From: Nitrospirota bacterium
GTDB taxonomy: Bacteria > Nitrospirota > Nitrospiria > Nitrospirales > UBA8639
Assembly (NCBI GenBank): GCA_003695915.1
Contig: RFGF01000057.1
Location: 1-53,905, forward strand
Direction: 5' to 3'
Length of the DNA: 53,905 nucleotides
Position numbers and translations under genes: made by a program. Each line of letters begins with the position of its first letter. Position 1 is the stretch's first letter. Below the pieces are notes generated by a model. The model ran no database searches, had not been told where the DNA came from, and saw nothing but the letters and a program-made list of their open reading frames with translations. This document shows, piece by piece, positions 17,734 through 25,950 of the stretch.

Positions 17734-18423
17734 TCAAGGGAGATGGGCCACTCTGGCGACGACCCTCTCGGCCATAGCGTGCAAGAGAGGCAGATGGGAA
17801 CCGGCGACAGTAAGTATCGTTTCCTCGGAGAGGCCGCCTCGACGTAAATCATCCGGACATTCCCGGCACAGAGTCCGAATGCCTTGTTCATCCAGCTCCA
17901 CATGAAACACAAGACCATAGACGCGGTCACTGTACCGGAACGCTTGAACGGGATAGGCCTCGGACATGGCCAAAATCGTTGTATCCGGTGGAGGATCGAA
18001 TCCTTCCCCGTGCCACTGGAACACGGTCAGCGGAGACTGGACCGCAGCGAAGAGGGGGTCTTGTCTTCCAGCTTCCGTCACGATGACGGGGAGGAATCCG
18101 ACCTCGAACGTCGGACCCGGCTTGACGACGGCACCCAAAGCACGCGCAAGGAGTTGCGCGCCCAAGCAAACTCCTAAGATAGGCACATGCCGATCGATCG
18201 CACGGCGAATAAAGGCGAGTTCTTCAGAGATCCATGGAAGCGGATCGTTGACGGACATGGGCCCGCCCATGACAAGCAAGCAATCCCCCGGATCGATAGG
18301 AAGGCCTTCGTCGGGAACGAGCCTCCGGGCCACCCTATACCCGTAACGTTCCAGCAGTGGCTCAAAGATTCCCGGTCCCTCGAATGGGACATGTTGAAGG
18401 CAAACGGCGGTACTCACATGCAT
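17734..18423 (-). CDS. Class I glutamine amidotransferase-like protein
   Basis: 229 residues with the GATase-1 triad: nucleophile Cys86 in ILGVCLGAQLLA, and His174 with Glu176 in YGLVFHVELDE. The GGPMSVND block is at 53-60. It is a stand-alone amidotransferase of the GMP-synthase-like (GuaA N-terminal-like) group found in many bacteria. No synthase partner is adjacent, so its acceptor is unknown; a gamma-glutamyl peptidase role is possible. The stop is 203 bases from the start of dapL. Confidence 0.85.
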   Translation of the reverse strand: MHVSTAVCLQHVPFEGPGIFEPLLERYGYRVARRLVPDEGLPIDPGDCLLVMGGPMSVNDPLPWISEELAFIRRAIDRHVPILGVCLGAQLLARALGAVVKPGPTFEVGFLPVIVTEAGRQDPLFAAVQSPLTVFQWHGEGFDPPPDTTILAMSEAYPVQAFRYSDRVYGLVFHVELDEQGIRTLCRECPDDLRRGGLSEETILTVAGSHLPLLHAMAERVVARVAHLP

Positions 18424-18564
18424 CAGTGTGGGAAAACGCCTCGATCCGTGACGTTCAATACCAGCGCTTCATTCCTGCTGGGAGCAAGGTCGCAGACATC
18501 GCATCGCGGAACAACACAGGAGCAAGGCAGCGCATAGGCGCGGCCGGATCGGACATTGCCGTCA

Positions 18565-19203
18565 TCACCCAACGGGTTGGTGGCCGTTTTTTTGGTTGAC
18601 GCATTCGACGAGATGCCAAAAGCGGAGCGGATTGACCTTTTGTTTGCGGGCGACGATCAGCGAGGTGCCTTCCAATACCGTGTTGAGCGAGAGGTCGGTC
18701 CGAAATCCGATGTGCTTGCAGAGAGGGGAAATCATTTTTTCGACCGCGGCGATGACTTTGTTCCCATTGCTAAAATGATTGAGCATCACAATCCGTCCCC
18801 CCGGTCGGCAGACGCGGATCATCTCGTTGACGACTTTTCGATAGTCGGGAACCGCTGTGACCACATACGCGGCCATGACAATGTCAAAGGCGTCATCGGG
18901 AAGATCCATCTGGCCGGCATCCATCAGTTTGAGCGTCACATGATCGAGTCGATGCTCTCGGACACGGGCTTGCGCCTTTTTCAACATGCCCGGCGACAGA
19001 TCGATACCGAGGATTTCGCAATGCCTCGGATAGAGAGGAAGAGCTTCCCCTGTTCCCACGCCGACTTCCAAAATTCGATCGCCCGGCTTAATGGGAAGCC
19101 CTCGCACAGCGAACTCGCGAGACTGTTGAAAGACGCGTCCAAAGGTTTGGTCATAGACACCGGCATACGTCGTGTACACCCGTTCTACTTTTTTCAGGTC
19201 CAT
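18565..19203 (-). CDS. SAM-dependent methyltransferase, PmtA-like
   Basis: 212 residues. Motif I LEVGVGTGEALPLYP (about 46-60) binds S-adenosylmethionine, followed by acidic GIDLSPGMLKKA (motif II region) and MDAGQMDLPDDAFD. The opening VERVYTTYAGVYDQTFGRVF and the C-terminal HIGFRTDL resemble phosphatidylethanolamine N-methyltransferases of the PmtA type, which make phosphatidylcholine. General ubiquinone/menaquinone-type methyltransferases are the alternative. A GGAGGTGCT ribosome site directly precedes ATG 19203, fixing the start. Confidence 0.82.
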   Translation of the reverse strand: MDLKKVERVYTTYAGVYDQTFGRVFQQSREFAVRGLPIKPGDRILEVGVGTGEALPLYPRHCEILGIDLSPGMLKKAQARVREHRLDHVTLKLMDAGQMDLPDDAFDIVMAAYVVTAVPDYRKVVNEMIRVCRPGGRIVMLNHFSNGNKVIAAVEKMISPLCKHIGFRTDLSLNTVLEGTSLIVARKQKVNPLRFWHLVECVNQKNGHQPVG

Positions 19204-19594
19204 AGCACCTCCCTTGCTAATTCACGATTACTTGACACACGTTGACACGTCTGAGTCGTTAGGACATGACGAACACGAAAAAGAGGATGGGATCCTTCGA
19301 AGCAGGCGGGGGACCCGGATGTGCCGTGTCGGGACGGCCCACCTTTTGTTCAACACGCGGTGCAAATTTACCCCAGTTTTCGGGGAGAGTCAACACTCTC
19401 CTGCCGAGGCAGCTACGTATTCAGACGGATAGGTCGATCCCATGGCGATCATGCGCTTCGACGAGACACAACATGGTTGGGCCGGGGATTGCAAAGCACT
19501 CGATCCTGCTCTACAATTGCCACCTCTCAACGCTGCGCGTTTGCCAACCATTCCCCGCAGTCCGCCACTGGGTCGCTGCGGCGAGGAGGATGTC
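19204..19594. other. Divergent intergenic region
   Basis: 391 bases between the methyltransferase (reverse) and an exported protein (forward). Two TTGACA-like boxes lie close together at 19230-19246. A short perfect inverted repeat (GGAGAGT-CAAC-ACTCTCC) lies at 19384-19401. No gene with a plausible start and composition is seen. Confidence 0.4.
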
Positions 19595-20257
19595 ATGGGT
19601 TTCACATCTGCATATGCATGCCTGTCGCTCAGAAAGATCGTTGTAGCAGCCTGGTTGCTCCTGATCGTTTCACCCCCCGCATTCGCCATCGAAGTGAACA
19701 TGACCATGGAATCCGCAAAAGCCGCTCTGGCAGAAGGACGGGCGTCGATGGAACAAGCATCGGATGTCGAATCGGTGGCCACCGTGATGAAAGCTCTCGA
19801 GCAACGATATCGGGTCGGCGCCAATCCCGAAGAAGATCCCTGTGGTCCCCATGCCATTCTGCGCACACGTCGATACTGGTTGGAATATTTCGGTCGACGG
19901 GAAGCCGCCGAATCCAAACGATTGAATCGGCCGATTCGCATGCCCGAAAACAAAATCCAAGAAATTTTGAACATGCCGTACTTAGAAGTCGAAGTGCGGC
20001 TGTGCGGAGACGAAGAATTCTTCGCTGAAGGCGCAGAGATTGCCCTTCAACAAGGGTCGAACATCATTCGCCCTGTGGACGTCGGGCCAGCCGAACGAGG
20101 GCGCAAAAACCCCGGTCCCGCTCCGAGTTATCGATCTCGCTTTACGGCACGGTTCGCCTATGCGGACTTCGATCCACAGGGGAAAAGCATCCTGGCGGTC
20201 TTTTTCCCTGACGGCAAACTCATCAACATCGAAGCCGATTTTTCCAAAATTCCCTGA
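19595..20257 (+). CDS. Exported hypothetical protein
   Basis: 220 residues with a clear signal peptide (basic LSLRK, hydrophobic IVVAAWLLLIVS, likely cleavage after AFA near residue 31). The mature part is charged and helical at first (MESAKAALAEGRASMEQASDVESV), then mixed, with two Cys (DPCGPH and VRLCGDEEF) that could pair in the periplasm. A GAGGAGG ribosome site precedes ATG 19595 and rules out the longer upstream frame. No family is recognised. It ends 146 bases before the convergent ABC exporter gene. Confidence 0.75.
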   Translation: MGFTSAYACLSLRKIVVAAWLLLIVSPPAFAIEVNMTMESAKAALAEGRASMEQASDVESVATVMKALEQRYRVGANPEEDPCGPHAILRTRRYWLEYFGRREAAESKRLNRPIRMPENKIQEILNMPYLEVEVRLCGDEEFFAEGAEIALQQGSNIIRPVDVGPAERGRKNPGPAPSYRSRFTARFAYADFDPQGKSILAVFFPDGKLINIEADFSKIP

Positions 20258-20402
20258 CTCTCTCCTCATTCACTCGGCGCCTGCTCTTCGCTCCGCATCA
20301 TTGCACCATTTGTCCGCGGCCAATTCGCTTACGCGGTGCGTGCGCTTGGGATGTCTTCGGCAAAGGGCATTGCACGGACACCGTTCCCCACGCCGTCATG
20401 GA

Positions 20403-22157
20403 TCAGACCAGTGGATGATGCGGGCTTTCGAGTTCGACCATTTTCAGCGTGTACAAATGATGGTAGAGCCCCTGTCGGGCCAAGAGCTCCTCATGTGATC
20501 CTTCCTCGACGATTCGCCCGTGGTGAAGCACGAAAATGCGGCTCACGGCCTGAATGGTGCTGAATCGATGCGCAATGATCAGCGTGGTTCGTCCAGCCAT
20601 CAGCCGATTGAGGGCCGATTGCACTAATAATTCTGTTTCCGCATCCAACGCGGACGTCGCTTCGTCGAGAATCAGAATCCGCGGGTTTTTCAAGACCGCC
20701 CGTGCAATCGCGATCCGCTGCCGCTGGCCGCCTGATAAATTCACGCCTTTTTCGCCCACCATCGTCCGATATCCATCGGGAAGACTCACAATAAATTCGT
20801 GAGCATGCGCTTCCTGGCTTGCGCGAACGACCTCGTCGTCGGTTGCATCCATGCGACCATAGCGAATGTTGTCGAGGATCGTCCCTCCGAACAGTATCGT
20901 ATCCTGGGGAACCAAGGCGATTTGCCGATACAGGCTCTCGAGCGTGACCGTCCGAAGGTCGTATCCATCGATGGCAACGCATCCCTGTTGAGGATCATAC
21001 AACCGATGCAGCAGATTGACGACGGTGGTCTTTCCCGATCCTGAGGGCCCAACCAAAGCGACGCGCTCGCCAGCGCGAATGGAAAATGATACGTCAGACA
21101 GTACCGGATGCCGCGGATCGTAAGCAAAGCTCACACGGTCAAATCGCACGTGGCCCATGACGGGAGGCAGTTCGATCGCATCGGGAGCATCGCGGATATC
21201 CGGTTGGGCATCCAGCAGTTCGAACACGCGCGCCATCGCGCCTTGGGCTTCTTTGACCTGAGCGAACACGCGGGCCACCGAACCGAACGGACCGATGAGA
21301 ATTCCGGCAAACAACACAAAGGCGAAGAGATCGCCTGGCGACATGTAACCGTCCACCACTTGCTTCCCGCCATACCAAAGGACGGCAATGCCCATTATGA
21401 ACGTCAAGACCGTGATCACGGGAATGAACACCGCAAGGGTGCGAGCTCGCCGAAGCGTTGTGGCCAGCAAAGCATGGAGCGCTGCATCGACTCGCTGCTG
21501 TTCACGTTTTTCTTGAACAAACGACTTGACGATCCTGATGCCCGATATGACTTCTTCGAGAATCGTGGTCAACGTCGCGGTGTGATCTTGAATATGCATG
21601 GACAACGTTTTCAGCCGCCGGCCAAAGAGCCGGGCCACGAGGGCAAGAAGAGGGAGGAAGACCACAATCAAGACGCATAAGCGCCAATTCATATACAGCA
21701 GAAACCCGATACCGCCAACGGCCGTCACCACATGCTTCATCAAATCCAGAGGGGTATCGGTGAGCAGGCTTTGGATGACGCCCACATCGTTCATAATGCG
21801 GGACAAGATTTCTCCGGTTCGTCGAGTGGAAAAAAATCGGAGAGAGAGTCGTTGGAGATGCGCGAAGAGTCGGGAGCGAATATTCGCAACGACGTGCTGG
21901 GAAATCCGCGCTGCCAGATAACTGTGTCCCATGGAAAAGCACGCTTGAACAAGCACCAATCCCGCTAAAAGCCAGGCCGAATCCGTCAACGCCGCAAGGC
22001 TTTGATCGACCGTGATGACATCCCACAGGCGCCCCGCCAACCGGATGAGCATTAAATTCAGGGCTGCGACACCCATAACCAATAGGGCCGCGAGAACCAT
22101 CTGCGGCAAATGCGGTCGCAAAAATGGAAACAGTCGTGACACACTCATCTCATGCAC
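20403..22157 (-). CDS. MsbA-type ABC exporter (fused membrane and ATPase domains)
   Basis: 584-residue half-transporter. Six membrane helices occupy residues 15-310, and the ATPase domain occupies 335-575. Walker A GPSGSGKTT is at 370-378, signature LSGGQ at 474-478, Walker B with Glu (ILILDEATSALD) at 494-505, and the switch His in IAHRFS near 530. It would work as a homodimer exporting lipid-A-like lipids, lipids or drugs; MsbA and multidrug exporters cannot be separated by eye. ATG 22157 is used, and ATG 22148 (MSVSRLF) is an equally good alternative. No lipid-A gene is adjacent. Confidence 0.92.
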   Translation of the reverse strand: MHEMSVSRLFPFLRPHLPQMVLAALLVMGVAALNLMLIRLAGRLWDVITVDQSLAALTDSAWLLAGLVLVQACFSMGHSYLAARISQHVVANIRSRLFAHLQRLSLRFFSTRRTGEILSRIMNDVGVIQSLLTDTPLDLMKHVVTAVGGIGFLLYMNWRLCVLIVVFLPLLALVARLFGRRLKTLSMHIQDHTATLTTILEEVISGIRIVKSFVQEKREQQRVDAALHALLATTLRRARTLAVFIPVITVLTFIMGIAVLWYGGKQVVDGYMSPGDLFAFVLFAGILIGPFGSVARVFAQVKEAQGAMARVFELLDAQPDIRDAPDAIELPPVMGHVRFDRVSFAYDPRHPVLSDVSFSIRAGERVALVGPSGSGKTTVVNLLHRLYDPQQGCVAIDGYDLRTVTLESLYRQIALVPQDTILFGGTILDNIRYGRMDATDDEVVRASQEAHAHEFIVSLPDGYRTMVGEKGVNLSGGQRQRIAIARAVLKNPRILILDEATSALDAETELLVQSALNRLMAGRTTLIIAHRFSTIQAVSRIFVLHHGRIVEEGSHEELLARQGLYHHLYTLKMVELESPHHPLV

Positions 22158-22390
22158 AAATATACCGGAACTGCGAGGAACGAGGGATCATCGATTCGAG
22201 GTTCTTCCAAGGAAGCGCATTCTGGTTCGTTTGCGGTCTACGAATCCCCTTCCAACAGAATGGTGCCTTCTCGTGGCCTGTTCGTCGACCTTGGAGAGGA
22301 AGAGTATCTCGAGCGCGAACCTTGCCCCATATCCAGAAACGATCAGGAGCAGCTAATGGTAGCGATGGCAGGGAACAGCGCGGCGGGACG

Positions 22391-22612
22391 CTAATCAAGC
22401 TGGGTGACAGATTCGATCATGTTTTTGTTCAACGCCACAAAATCGGCATGATCTGTGTCGTTAATGGTGACGTTGGTCAAGTTGATAAACAACACCGACT
22501 CGTCGTTCAACACATCAGAAATTCGATTCCGCATCGGAGGAATCAACAAATCGCCCACGTAGGTGCTTAGGGATGATCGAACACGAATACGGATTTTCTT
22601 GCCCTGCGTCAT
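22391..22612 (-). CDS. Small conserved-looking protein, DUF6812-like
   Basis: 73 residues: a basic beta-strand opening (KIRIRVRSSLSTYVGDLLIP), then MRNRISDVLNDESVLFINLTNV and DFVALNKNMIESV. This layout resembles small DUF6812 proteins, but the match is from memory. It is cytoplasmic with no Cys. It starts 24 bases after the stop of the bS22-like ribosomal gene and so probably shares its transcript. No obvious ribosome site. Function unknown. Confidence 0.6.
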   Translation of the reverse strand: MTQGKKIRIRVRSSLSTYVGDLLIPPMRNRISDVLNDESVLFINLTNVTINDTDHADFVALNKNMIESVTQLD

Positions 22613-22636
22613 TTCAGAGCATCCGGAGGTATATTA

Positions 22637-22732
22637 TTACGATCGCCGTCGCGCGAACTTCATTCGGCGACGAAGTTTTTTATGTTTATGCTTGCGCATT
22701 TTCTTTCGCCGTTTTTTGACCACGCTGGACAT
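22637..22732 (-). CDS. 31-residue bS22/mS38-like ribosomal protein (AURKAIP1/COX24 domain)
   Basis: ATG 22732 to TAA 22637 encodes 31 residues: MSSVVKKRRKKMRKHKHKKL followed by RRRMKFARRRS, more than half Lys/Arg. The opening SVVKKRRKKMRKHKHKKL is the hallmark of AURKAIP1/COX24-domain proteins. These include mitochondrial mS38 and the mycobacterial small-subunit protein bS22, which binds 16S rRNA near the decoding centre. An AAGGAA ribosome site lies 6 bases ahead of the ATG. A candidate promoter lies about 105 bases upstream. It is too short for most automatic gene callers. Confidence 0.85.
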   Translation of the reverse strand: MSSVVKKRRKKMRKHKHKKLRRRMKFARRRS

Positions 22733-22844
22733 ATCGGATTCCTTCGATGCGTTACAGTTCAGAGTTTTGCCTACAGATATCCGCGTCCTCATACGAGGAC
22801 GAGATCACCAATCGCTCAGCAAACGTCATGCGCGGCACGCAGGG

Positions 22845-22873
22845 TAAGTAGCATATGAACGAGGGAGAGTCAA
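22845..22873 (-). promoter_or_regulatory. Candidate promoter for the bS22-like gene
   Basis: Reverse strand: TTGACT (22873-22868), an exact 17-base spacer, TACTTA (22850-22845). Transcription would run into the 31-residue ribosomal gene with a leader of about 105 bases. The leader contains a small perfect hairpin (GTCCTC-4 bases-GAGGAC, 22785-22800). Confidence 0.45.
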
Positions 22874-22902
22874 GAAAAGCACCAAATCTCGGTCGACACA
22901 GC

Positions 22903-22940
22903 AAGCCGGAAGGTTCGACATGCTCTCAACCTTCCGGCTT
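22903..22940. terminator. Perfect 13-bp inverted repeat, possible terminator
   Basis: AAGCCGGAAGGTT (22903-22915) and its exact complement (22928-22940) enclose a 12-base loop. It lies 125 bases beyond the stop of the exported gene that ends at 23066 and just upstream of the bS22-like promoter, where a transcription stop would be sensible. No T-tract follows on either strand, so it is not a textbook intrinsic terminator. Confidence 0.45.
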
Positions 22941-23065
22941 CAATTCTCCTTCGGTGACAGCTCATCTTGACTACAGGCTCAGCTTTGATGAGAATGCCGG
23001 CCACCCGCTTTTTGCCTGTCCCGTCAAGAGACCGTTCATTCCTACGATTTCAATTTCTCTCGAGT

Positions 23066-23821
23066 TTAATTTCGTGAAGGGGCAATTTGGATATCTCCGC
23101 TCGCTAGAGGCCCCATACCATGCGCAATACGTTGGCCACGGCCATTGAGAACCACAAACCCTACCACATCTGCCGTTTGATCGGGCGACCCGAAGGCATT
23201 ATCGCCTTCCTGATTATCAGCGAGCGCCATCCAAAACCGGCAGCCGCTGAAGGGGTTGGGGTCCGGCACTGGCCCCGGCACGACGGGATCCACCGGCAAC
23301 TCTATGGGGTCGGTGATCTGCGCGTCCAAGGACGGAGTCTGTCTGAGTCCATTCGGAGGAACGTCAGGAATGGGTCCGACGTGGCGAATCCGACACCGCC
23401 CGCTCAGAAACGCCATAGGCGAGCGCCCGCCAGACGAGGTAACTTGATCGATTGTTGTCGACATCACTATGCCATGCACACTCGAGTCCGTCATGTGGAG
23501 ATCGACGATGGCAACTTTACCTTGAGGATAGCCAACCTGTGGATCACAATTGACTTCTACCTGGACACCAAACGTGCCGGGACGAGTGGAATCCTCACGG
23601 CTCCCGAGATGAACCTTGGCCCGAGCCTCAATTTTTGTCGCATTGCAGACCTGCAGCGTGGGAATCTGCGGTTGGATTGCCGAGGCAACGGAGCTTGGTC
23701 CCAATAAAAAGACACACGAAACGCCCAGGATGATCAAGGCAGCACACCGACGAGGGCGAGTTGGGAGATGACCAAATCGTTTTGGGCGCATTTCAGTCTC
23801 TGGCATGGCATGTCTGAACAT
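23066..23821 (-). CDS. Exported hypothetical protein
   Basis: 251 residues with a basic N-terminal region and a signal peptide around residues 27-48 (ALIILGVSCVFLLGPSSVAS, likely cut near SAIQ). The mature part is beta-rich and contains four spaced Cys (VCNATK, VNCDPQ, GRCRIR, SGCRFW) that could form two disulfides, a Pro-rich linker (DPVVPGPVPDPNPF) and a C-terminal GFVVLNGRGQRIAHG segment. A perfect AAGGAGG ribosome site ahead of ATG 23821 sets the start. No family is recognised. Confidence 0.7.
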   Translation of the reverse strand: MFRHAMPETEMRPKRFGHLPTRPRRCAALIILGVSCVFLLGPSSVASAIQPQIPTLQVCNATKIEARAKVHLGSREDSTRPGTFGVQVEVNCDPQVGYPQGKVAIVDLHMTDSSVHGIVMSTTIDQVTSSGGRSPMAFLSGRCRIRHVGPIPDVPPNGLRQTPSLDAQITDPIELPVDPVVPGPVPDPNPFSGCRFWMALADNQEGDNAFGSPDQTADVVGFVVLNGRGQRIAHGMGPLASGDIQIAPSRN

Positions 23822-24511
23822 AGGATGCCTCCTTTGGTGTAAGTGAAAAGACTTATGGCCGGACAACGCACGATCTCAATGCGATCGCCCAAAGCCTCTG
23901 ACAATATTCAAACGCTGCTGACCTAACGCGCATCGATGAAAAGCGTTGACACATCTGTATTCCACTCCAAGAACCATTCGAGGGATATTCCGTTTTTTTT
24001 TATTGAATTTTCTTGAAAATCATAACTGCAGGAATCCTCCTACAGCTTTAACAGTTCCATCGAGATCGGCTTAGGACCTGAACAATAAATTTGAAAAAAA
24101 TCTAATACAAAAATCTAATATATTGAGGTATCGACTTTTGCATCCATACTTTTTCTCATACGCTCGCAATATTTATACCGCGCTTTATTGTGCAATGATT
24201 TAACAATGTGGCGTTCATCGCCATTAGCGGCTCAACTACCTATAAATCTCTCATCGATGCTATGCGGAGTGATTGATGGAGTTTTTCTACGTTCACGTCA
24301 TCTGGCCTCGCCGCACGACCAGACAACGTTGATGCATGCAAAGGGGGGAAAACGACAGAGCGCGAGGAAGACGAGCGAGTATGCTCGAACAGGAGAAGGA
24401 ACGCCTCTCAGGCAAACATGAATCGTGGATCGATCATCATGGCAATGAATGTAGCAAGAGCGTTTTTGCTTGGAATCCTTTCTTCACATCGGTTCACAAA
24501 GAGGCATCCTA
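23822..24511. other. AT-rich gene-poor spacer next to an insertion sequence
   Basis: About 690 bases, clearly richer in A+T than the surroundings, with a nine-base T run near 23993-24001 and several A/T tracts. No frame has both a plausible start and protein-like composition. It is likely non-coding or decayed DNA, and it is the landing site of the ISL3 element. Confidence 0.6.
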
Positions 24512-24519
24512 TAAAAAAA
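24512..24519. repeat. Left 8-bp target-site duplication of the ISL3 element
   Basis: TAAAAAAA immediately left of the left inverted repeat; identical to the eight bases right of the right repeat (25823-25830). Eight-base AT-rich duplications are typical of the ISL3 family. Confidence 0.85.
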
Positions 24520-24543
24520 GGTTCATCAGGAAGTTGTGTGGGT
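24520..24543 (+). repeat. Left inverted repeat of the ISL3 element
   Basis: Starts GGTTCATCAGGAAGT and ends TGTGGGT. It pairs with the complement of 25799-25822 at 17 of 24 positions, including eight in a row at the inner end. Confidence 0.8.
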
Positions 24544-24593
24544 AACTGACCCCGCTTGCGCTATGCTCGGCCCCTCGAAAGGAGGACCCAGCG

Positions 24594-25816
24594 ATGCGCG
24601 ACTTTGCACGCTATCAAGCTGTGCTGGGGCTGCAAGCCCCCTGGACCGTGGTCAACGTGGAGCTGGATGTGACGGGGCAGCAGGTCACCGTGACCGTCGA
24701 GGCTGGACCTGGGCCCTATCCCTGCCCTGAGTGTCAGGAGCGGGTCCCGGGCTATGATCGCAAGCGCCGCCGGGGGCGGCATCTGGACACACCTGCCAGT
24801 TCACGACGTGGATTCAGGCTGCTCTCCCCCGCGTGCACTGTCCGACCCATGGAGTCAAGCAGATCGCGGTGCCCTGGGCCAACCCCGGCAGTCAGTTCAC
24901 CGCCTGGTTCGAGCGCCTGGCTCTTGACGTGCTCCGGGAGTGCTCGGTGAAGGGGGCCGCCGGGCTGCTGCGTCTCACGTGGGATGAGGCCTGGGGCATC
25001 AAGGCGCGGGGGCTCAGGCGCCGAACCCAGGACGTCGTCGCGCACCTGGGCGTCGATGAGAAGGCGATCGCGAAGCGGCACCGCGACCTCACCGTCGTGG
25101 CCGATCTTGAGCGCGGTCGGGTGCTCTACTGGGCCGAAGACCGGCAGCAAGAGAGCGTGGATGGCTTCTGGGGCACGCTGACGCCTGAGCAACGGGGGAG
25201 ATTGAGGCCATCGCGATGGACATGTGGGAGCCTGACATCCAGTCGACCCCGGCGCACCTCGATGGGGCCGAGGCCAAGATCGTCTTCGATAAGTTTCATG
25301 TGGCCAAGCCTCTCCACGAGGCTGTGGACCGGGTGCGGCGGACGGAACACCGGAGGCTCAAGCAGACTGGCGACGGACGCCTGACCGGCACCAAGTACCG
25401 CTGGCTGATGCGCCCCACGGACATGACGGCCGAGCAGCAGGCTATCTTCCGCACGCTGCCGCGTGGTGATCGCAAGGTGGCGCGGGCCTGGACCCTCAAG
25501 GAGCGCGTCCGCCAGTTCTGGGACGATGCCTCCCCGGGTGCCGCGCGGACCGTCTTCGCCAGCTGGTTCTGGCGCGCCCCGCACAGCCGGCTGCGGCCCA
25601 TGGCGGCGGTGGCCCACCTGATCCGGCGGCATCTCCCGAACGTGCTGACCTATCTGACACATCGGGTCACCAACGCGGGGCTGGAAGCGGTCAATGCGAC
25701 GATCCAGGAGGGTCAAGAAGACCGCTCGCGGCTTCCGCAACGTCGAGCACGTCAAGACGGCGATCTATTTCCATTGCGGAGGGCTGGATCTCTATCCAAC
25801 CCACACGAAAGCGTGA
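24594..25816 (+). pseudogene. ISL3-family transposase with three frameshifts
   Basis: Reconstructed length is about 407 residues, normal for ISL3. Piece 1 starts at ATG 24594 behind an AAAGGAGGA ribosome site and holds the N-terminal zinc finger (CPECQERVPGYDRKRRR). Near 24788 an AC duplication shifts the frame. Piece 2 (to about 25195) carries LGVDEKAIAKRHRDLTVVAD, including the first catalytic Asp. A second shift leads to piece 3 with MDMWEP and FDKFHVAKPLHEAVD (second Asp region) and the NAGLEAVNATIQ catalytic Glu block. A third shift near 25707 leads to KKTARGFRNVEHVKTAIYFH and TGA 25816. The DDE triad is recognisable but split across frames, so the gene is inactive unless the indels are sequencing errors. 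Confidence 0.88.
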
Positions 25817-25822
25817 AGAGCC
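25799..25822 (-). repeat. Right inverted repeat of the ISL3 element
   Basis: Reverse complement begins GGCTCTTCACG and ends TCGTGTGGGT. GGCTCTT is the usual outer end of ISL3 repeats. It overlaps the last codons of the transposase. Confidence 0.8.
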
Positions 25823-25830
25823 TAAAAAAA
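25823..25830. repeat. Right 8-bp target-site duplication of the ISL3 element
   Basis: TAAAAAAA, identical to 24512-24519. Confidence 0.85.
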
Positions 25831-25850
25831 GTTGCACCTCTCTAATCGTC

Positions 25851-25878
25851 ACAGCTGAACGCTTACAGCTGAACGCTT
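25851..25878. repeat. Two tandem copies of a 14-base unit
   Basis: ACAGCTGAACGCTT occurs at 25851-25864 and again directly at 25865-25878, just outside the insertion sequence. Probably a replication-slippage duplication. Confidence 0.75.
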
Positions 25879-25950
25879 ACGTTCCATCATGTTCAATGTT
25901 CGAGCTCAACACATTATTCAATGATTGGCAGTCCTTTTTTATTGCTTTAA

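Larger units (their letters stand above)
24520..25822 (+). mobile_element. ISL3-family insertion sequence, transposase frameshifted
   Basis: 1303-bp element bounded by imperfect 24-bp inverted repeats (24520-24543 and 25799-25822, 17 of 24 positions matching, ends GG…TGTGGGT). A perfect TAAAAAAA duplication flanks it. Inside is one transposase gene of ISL3 type in three pieces. The element has much higher G+C than its AT-rich surroundings, consistent with arrival from elsewhere. The intact duplication suggests a fairly recent insertion, but the element cannot move by itself. Confidence 0.9.
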
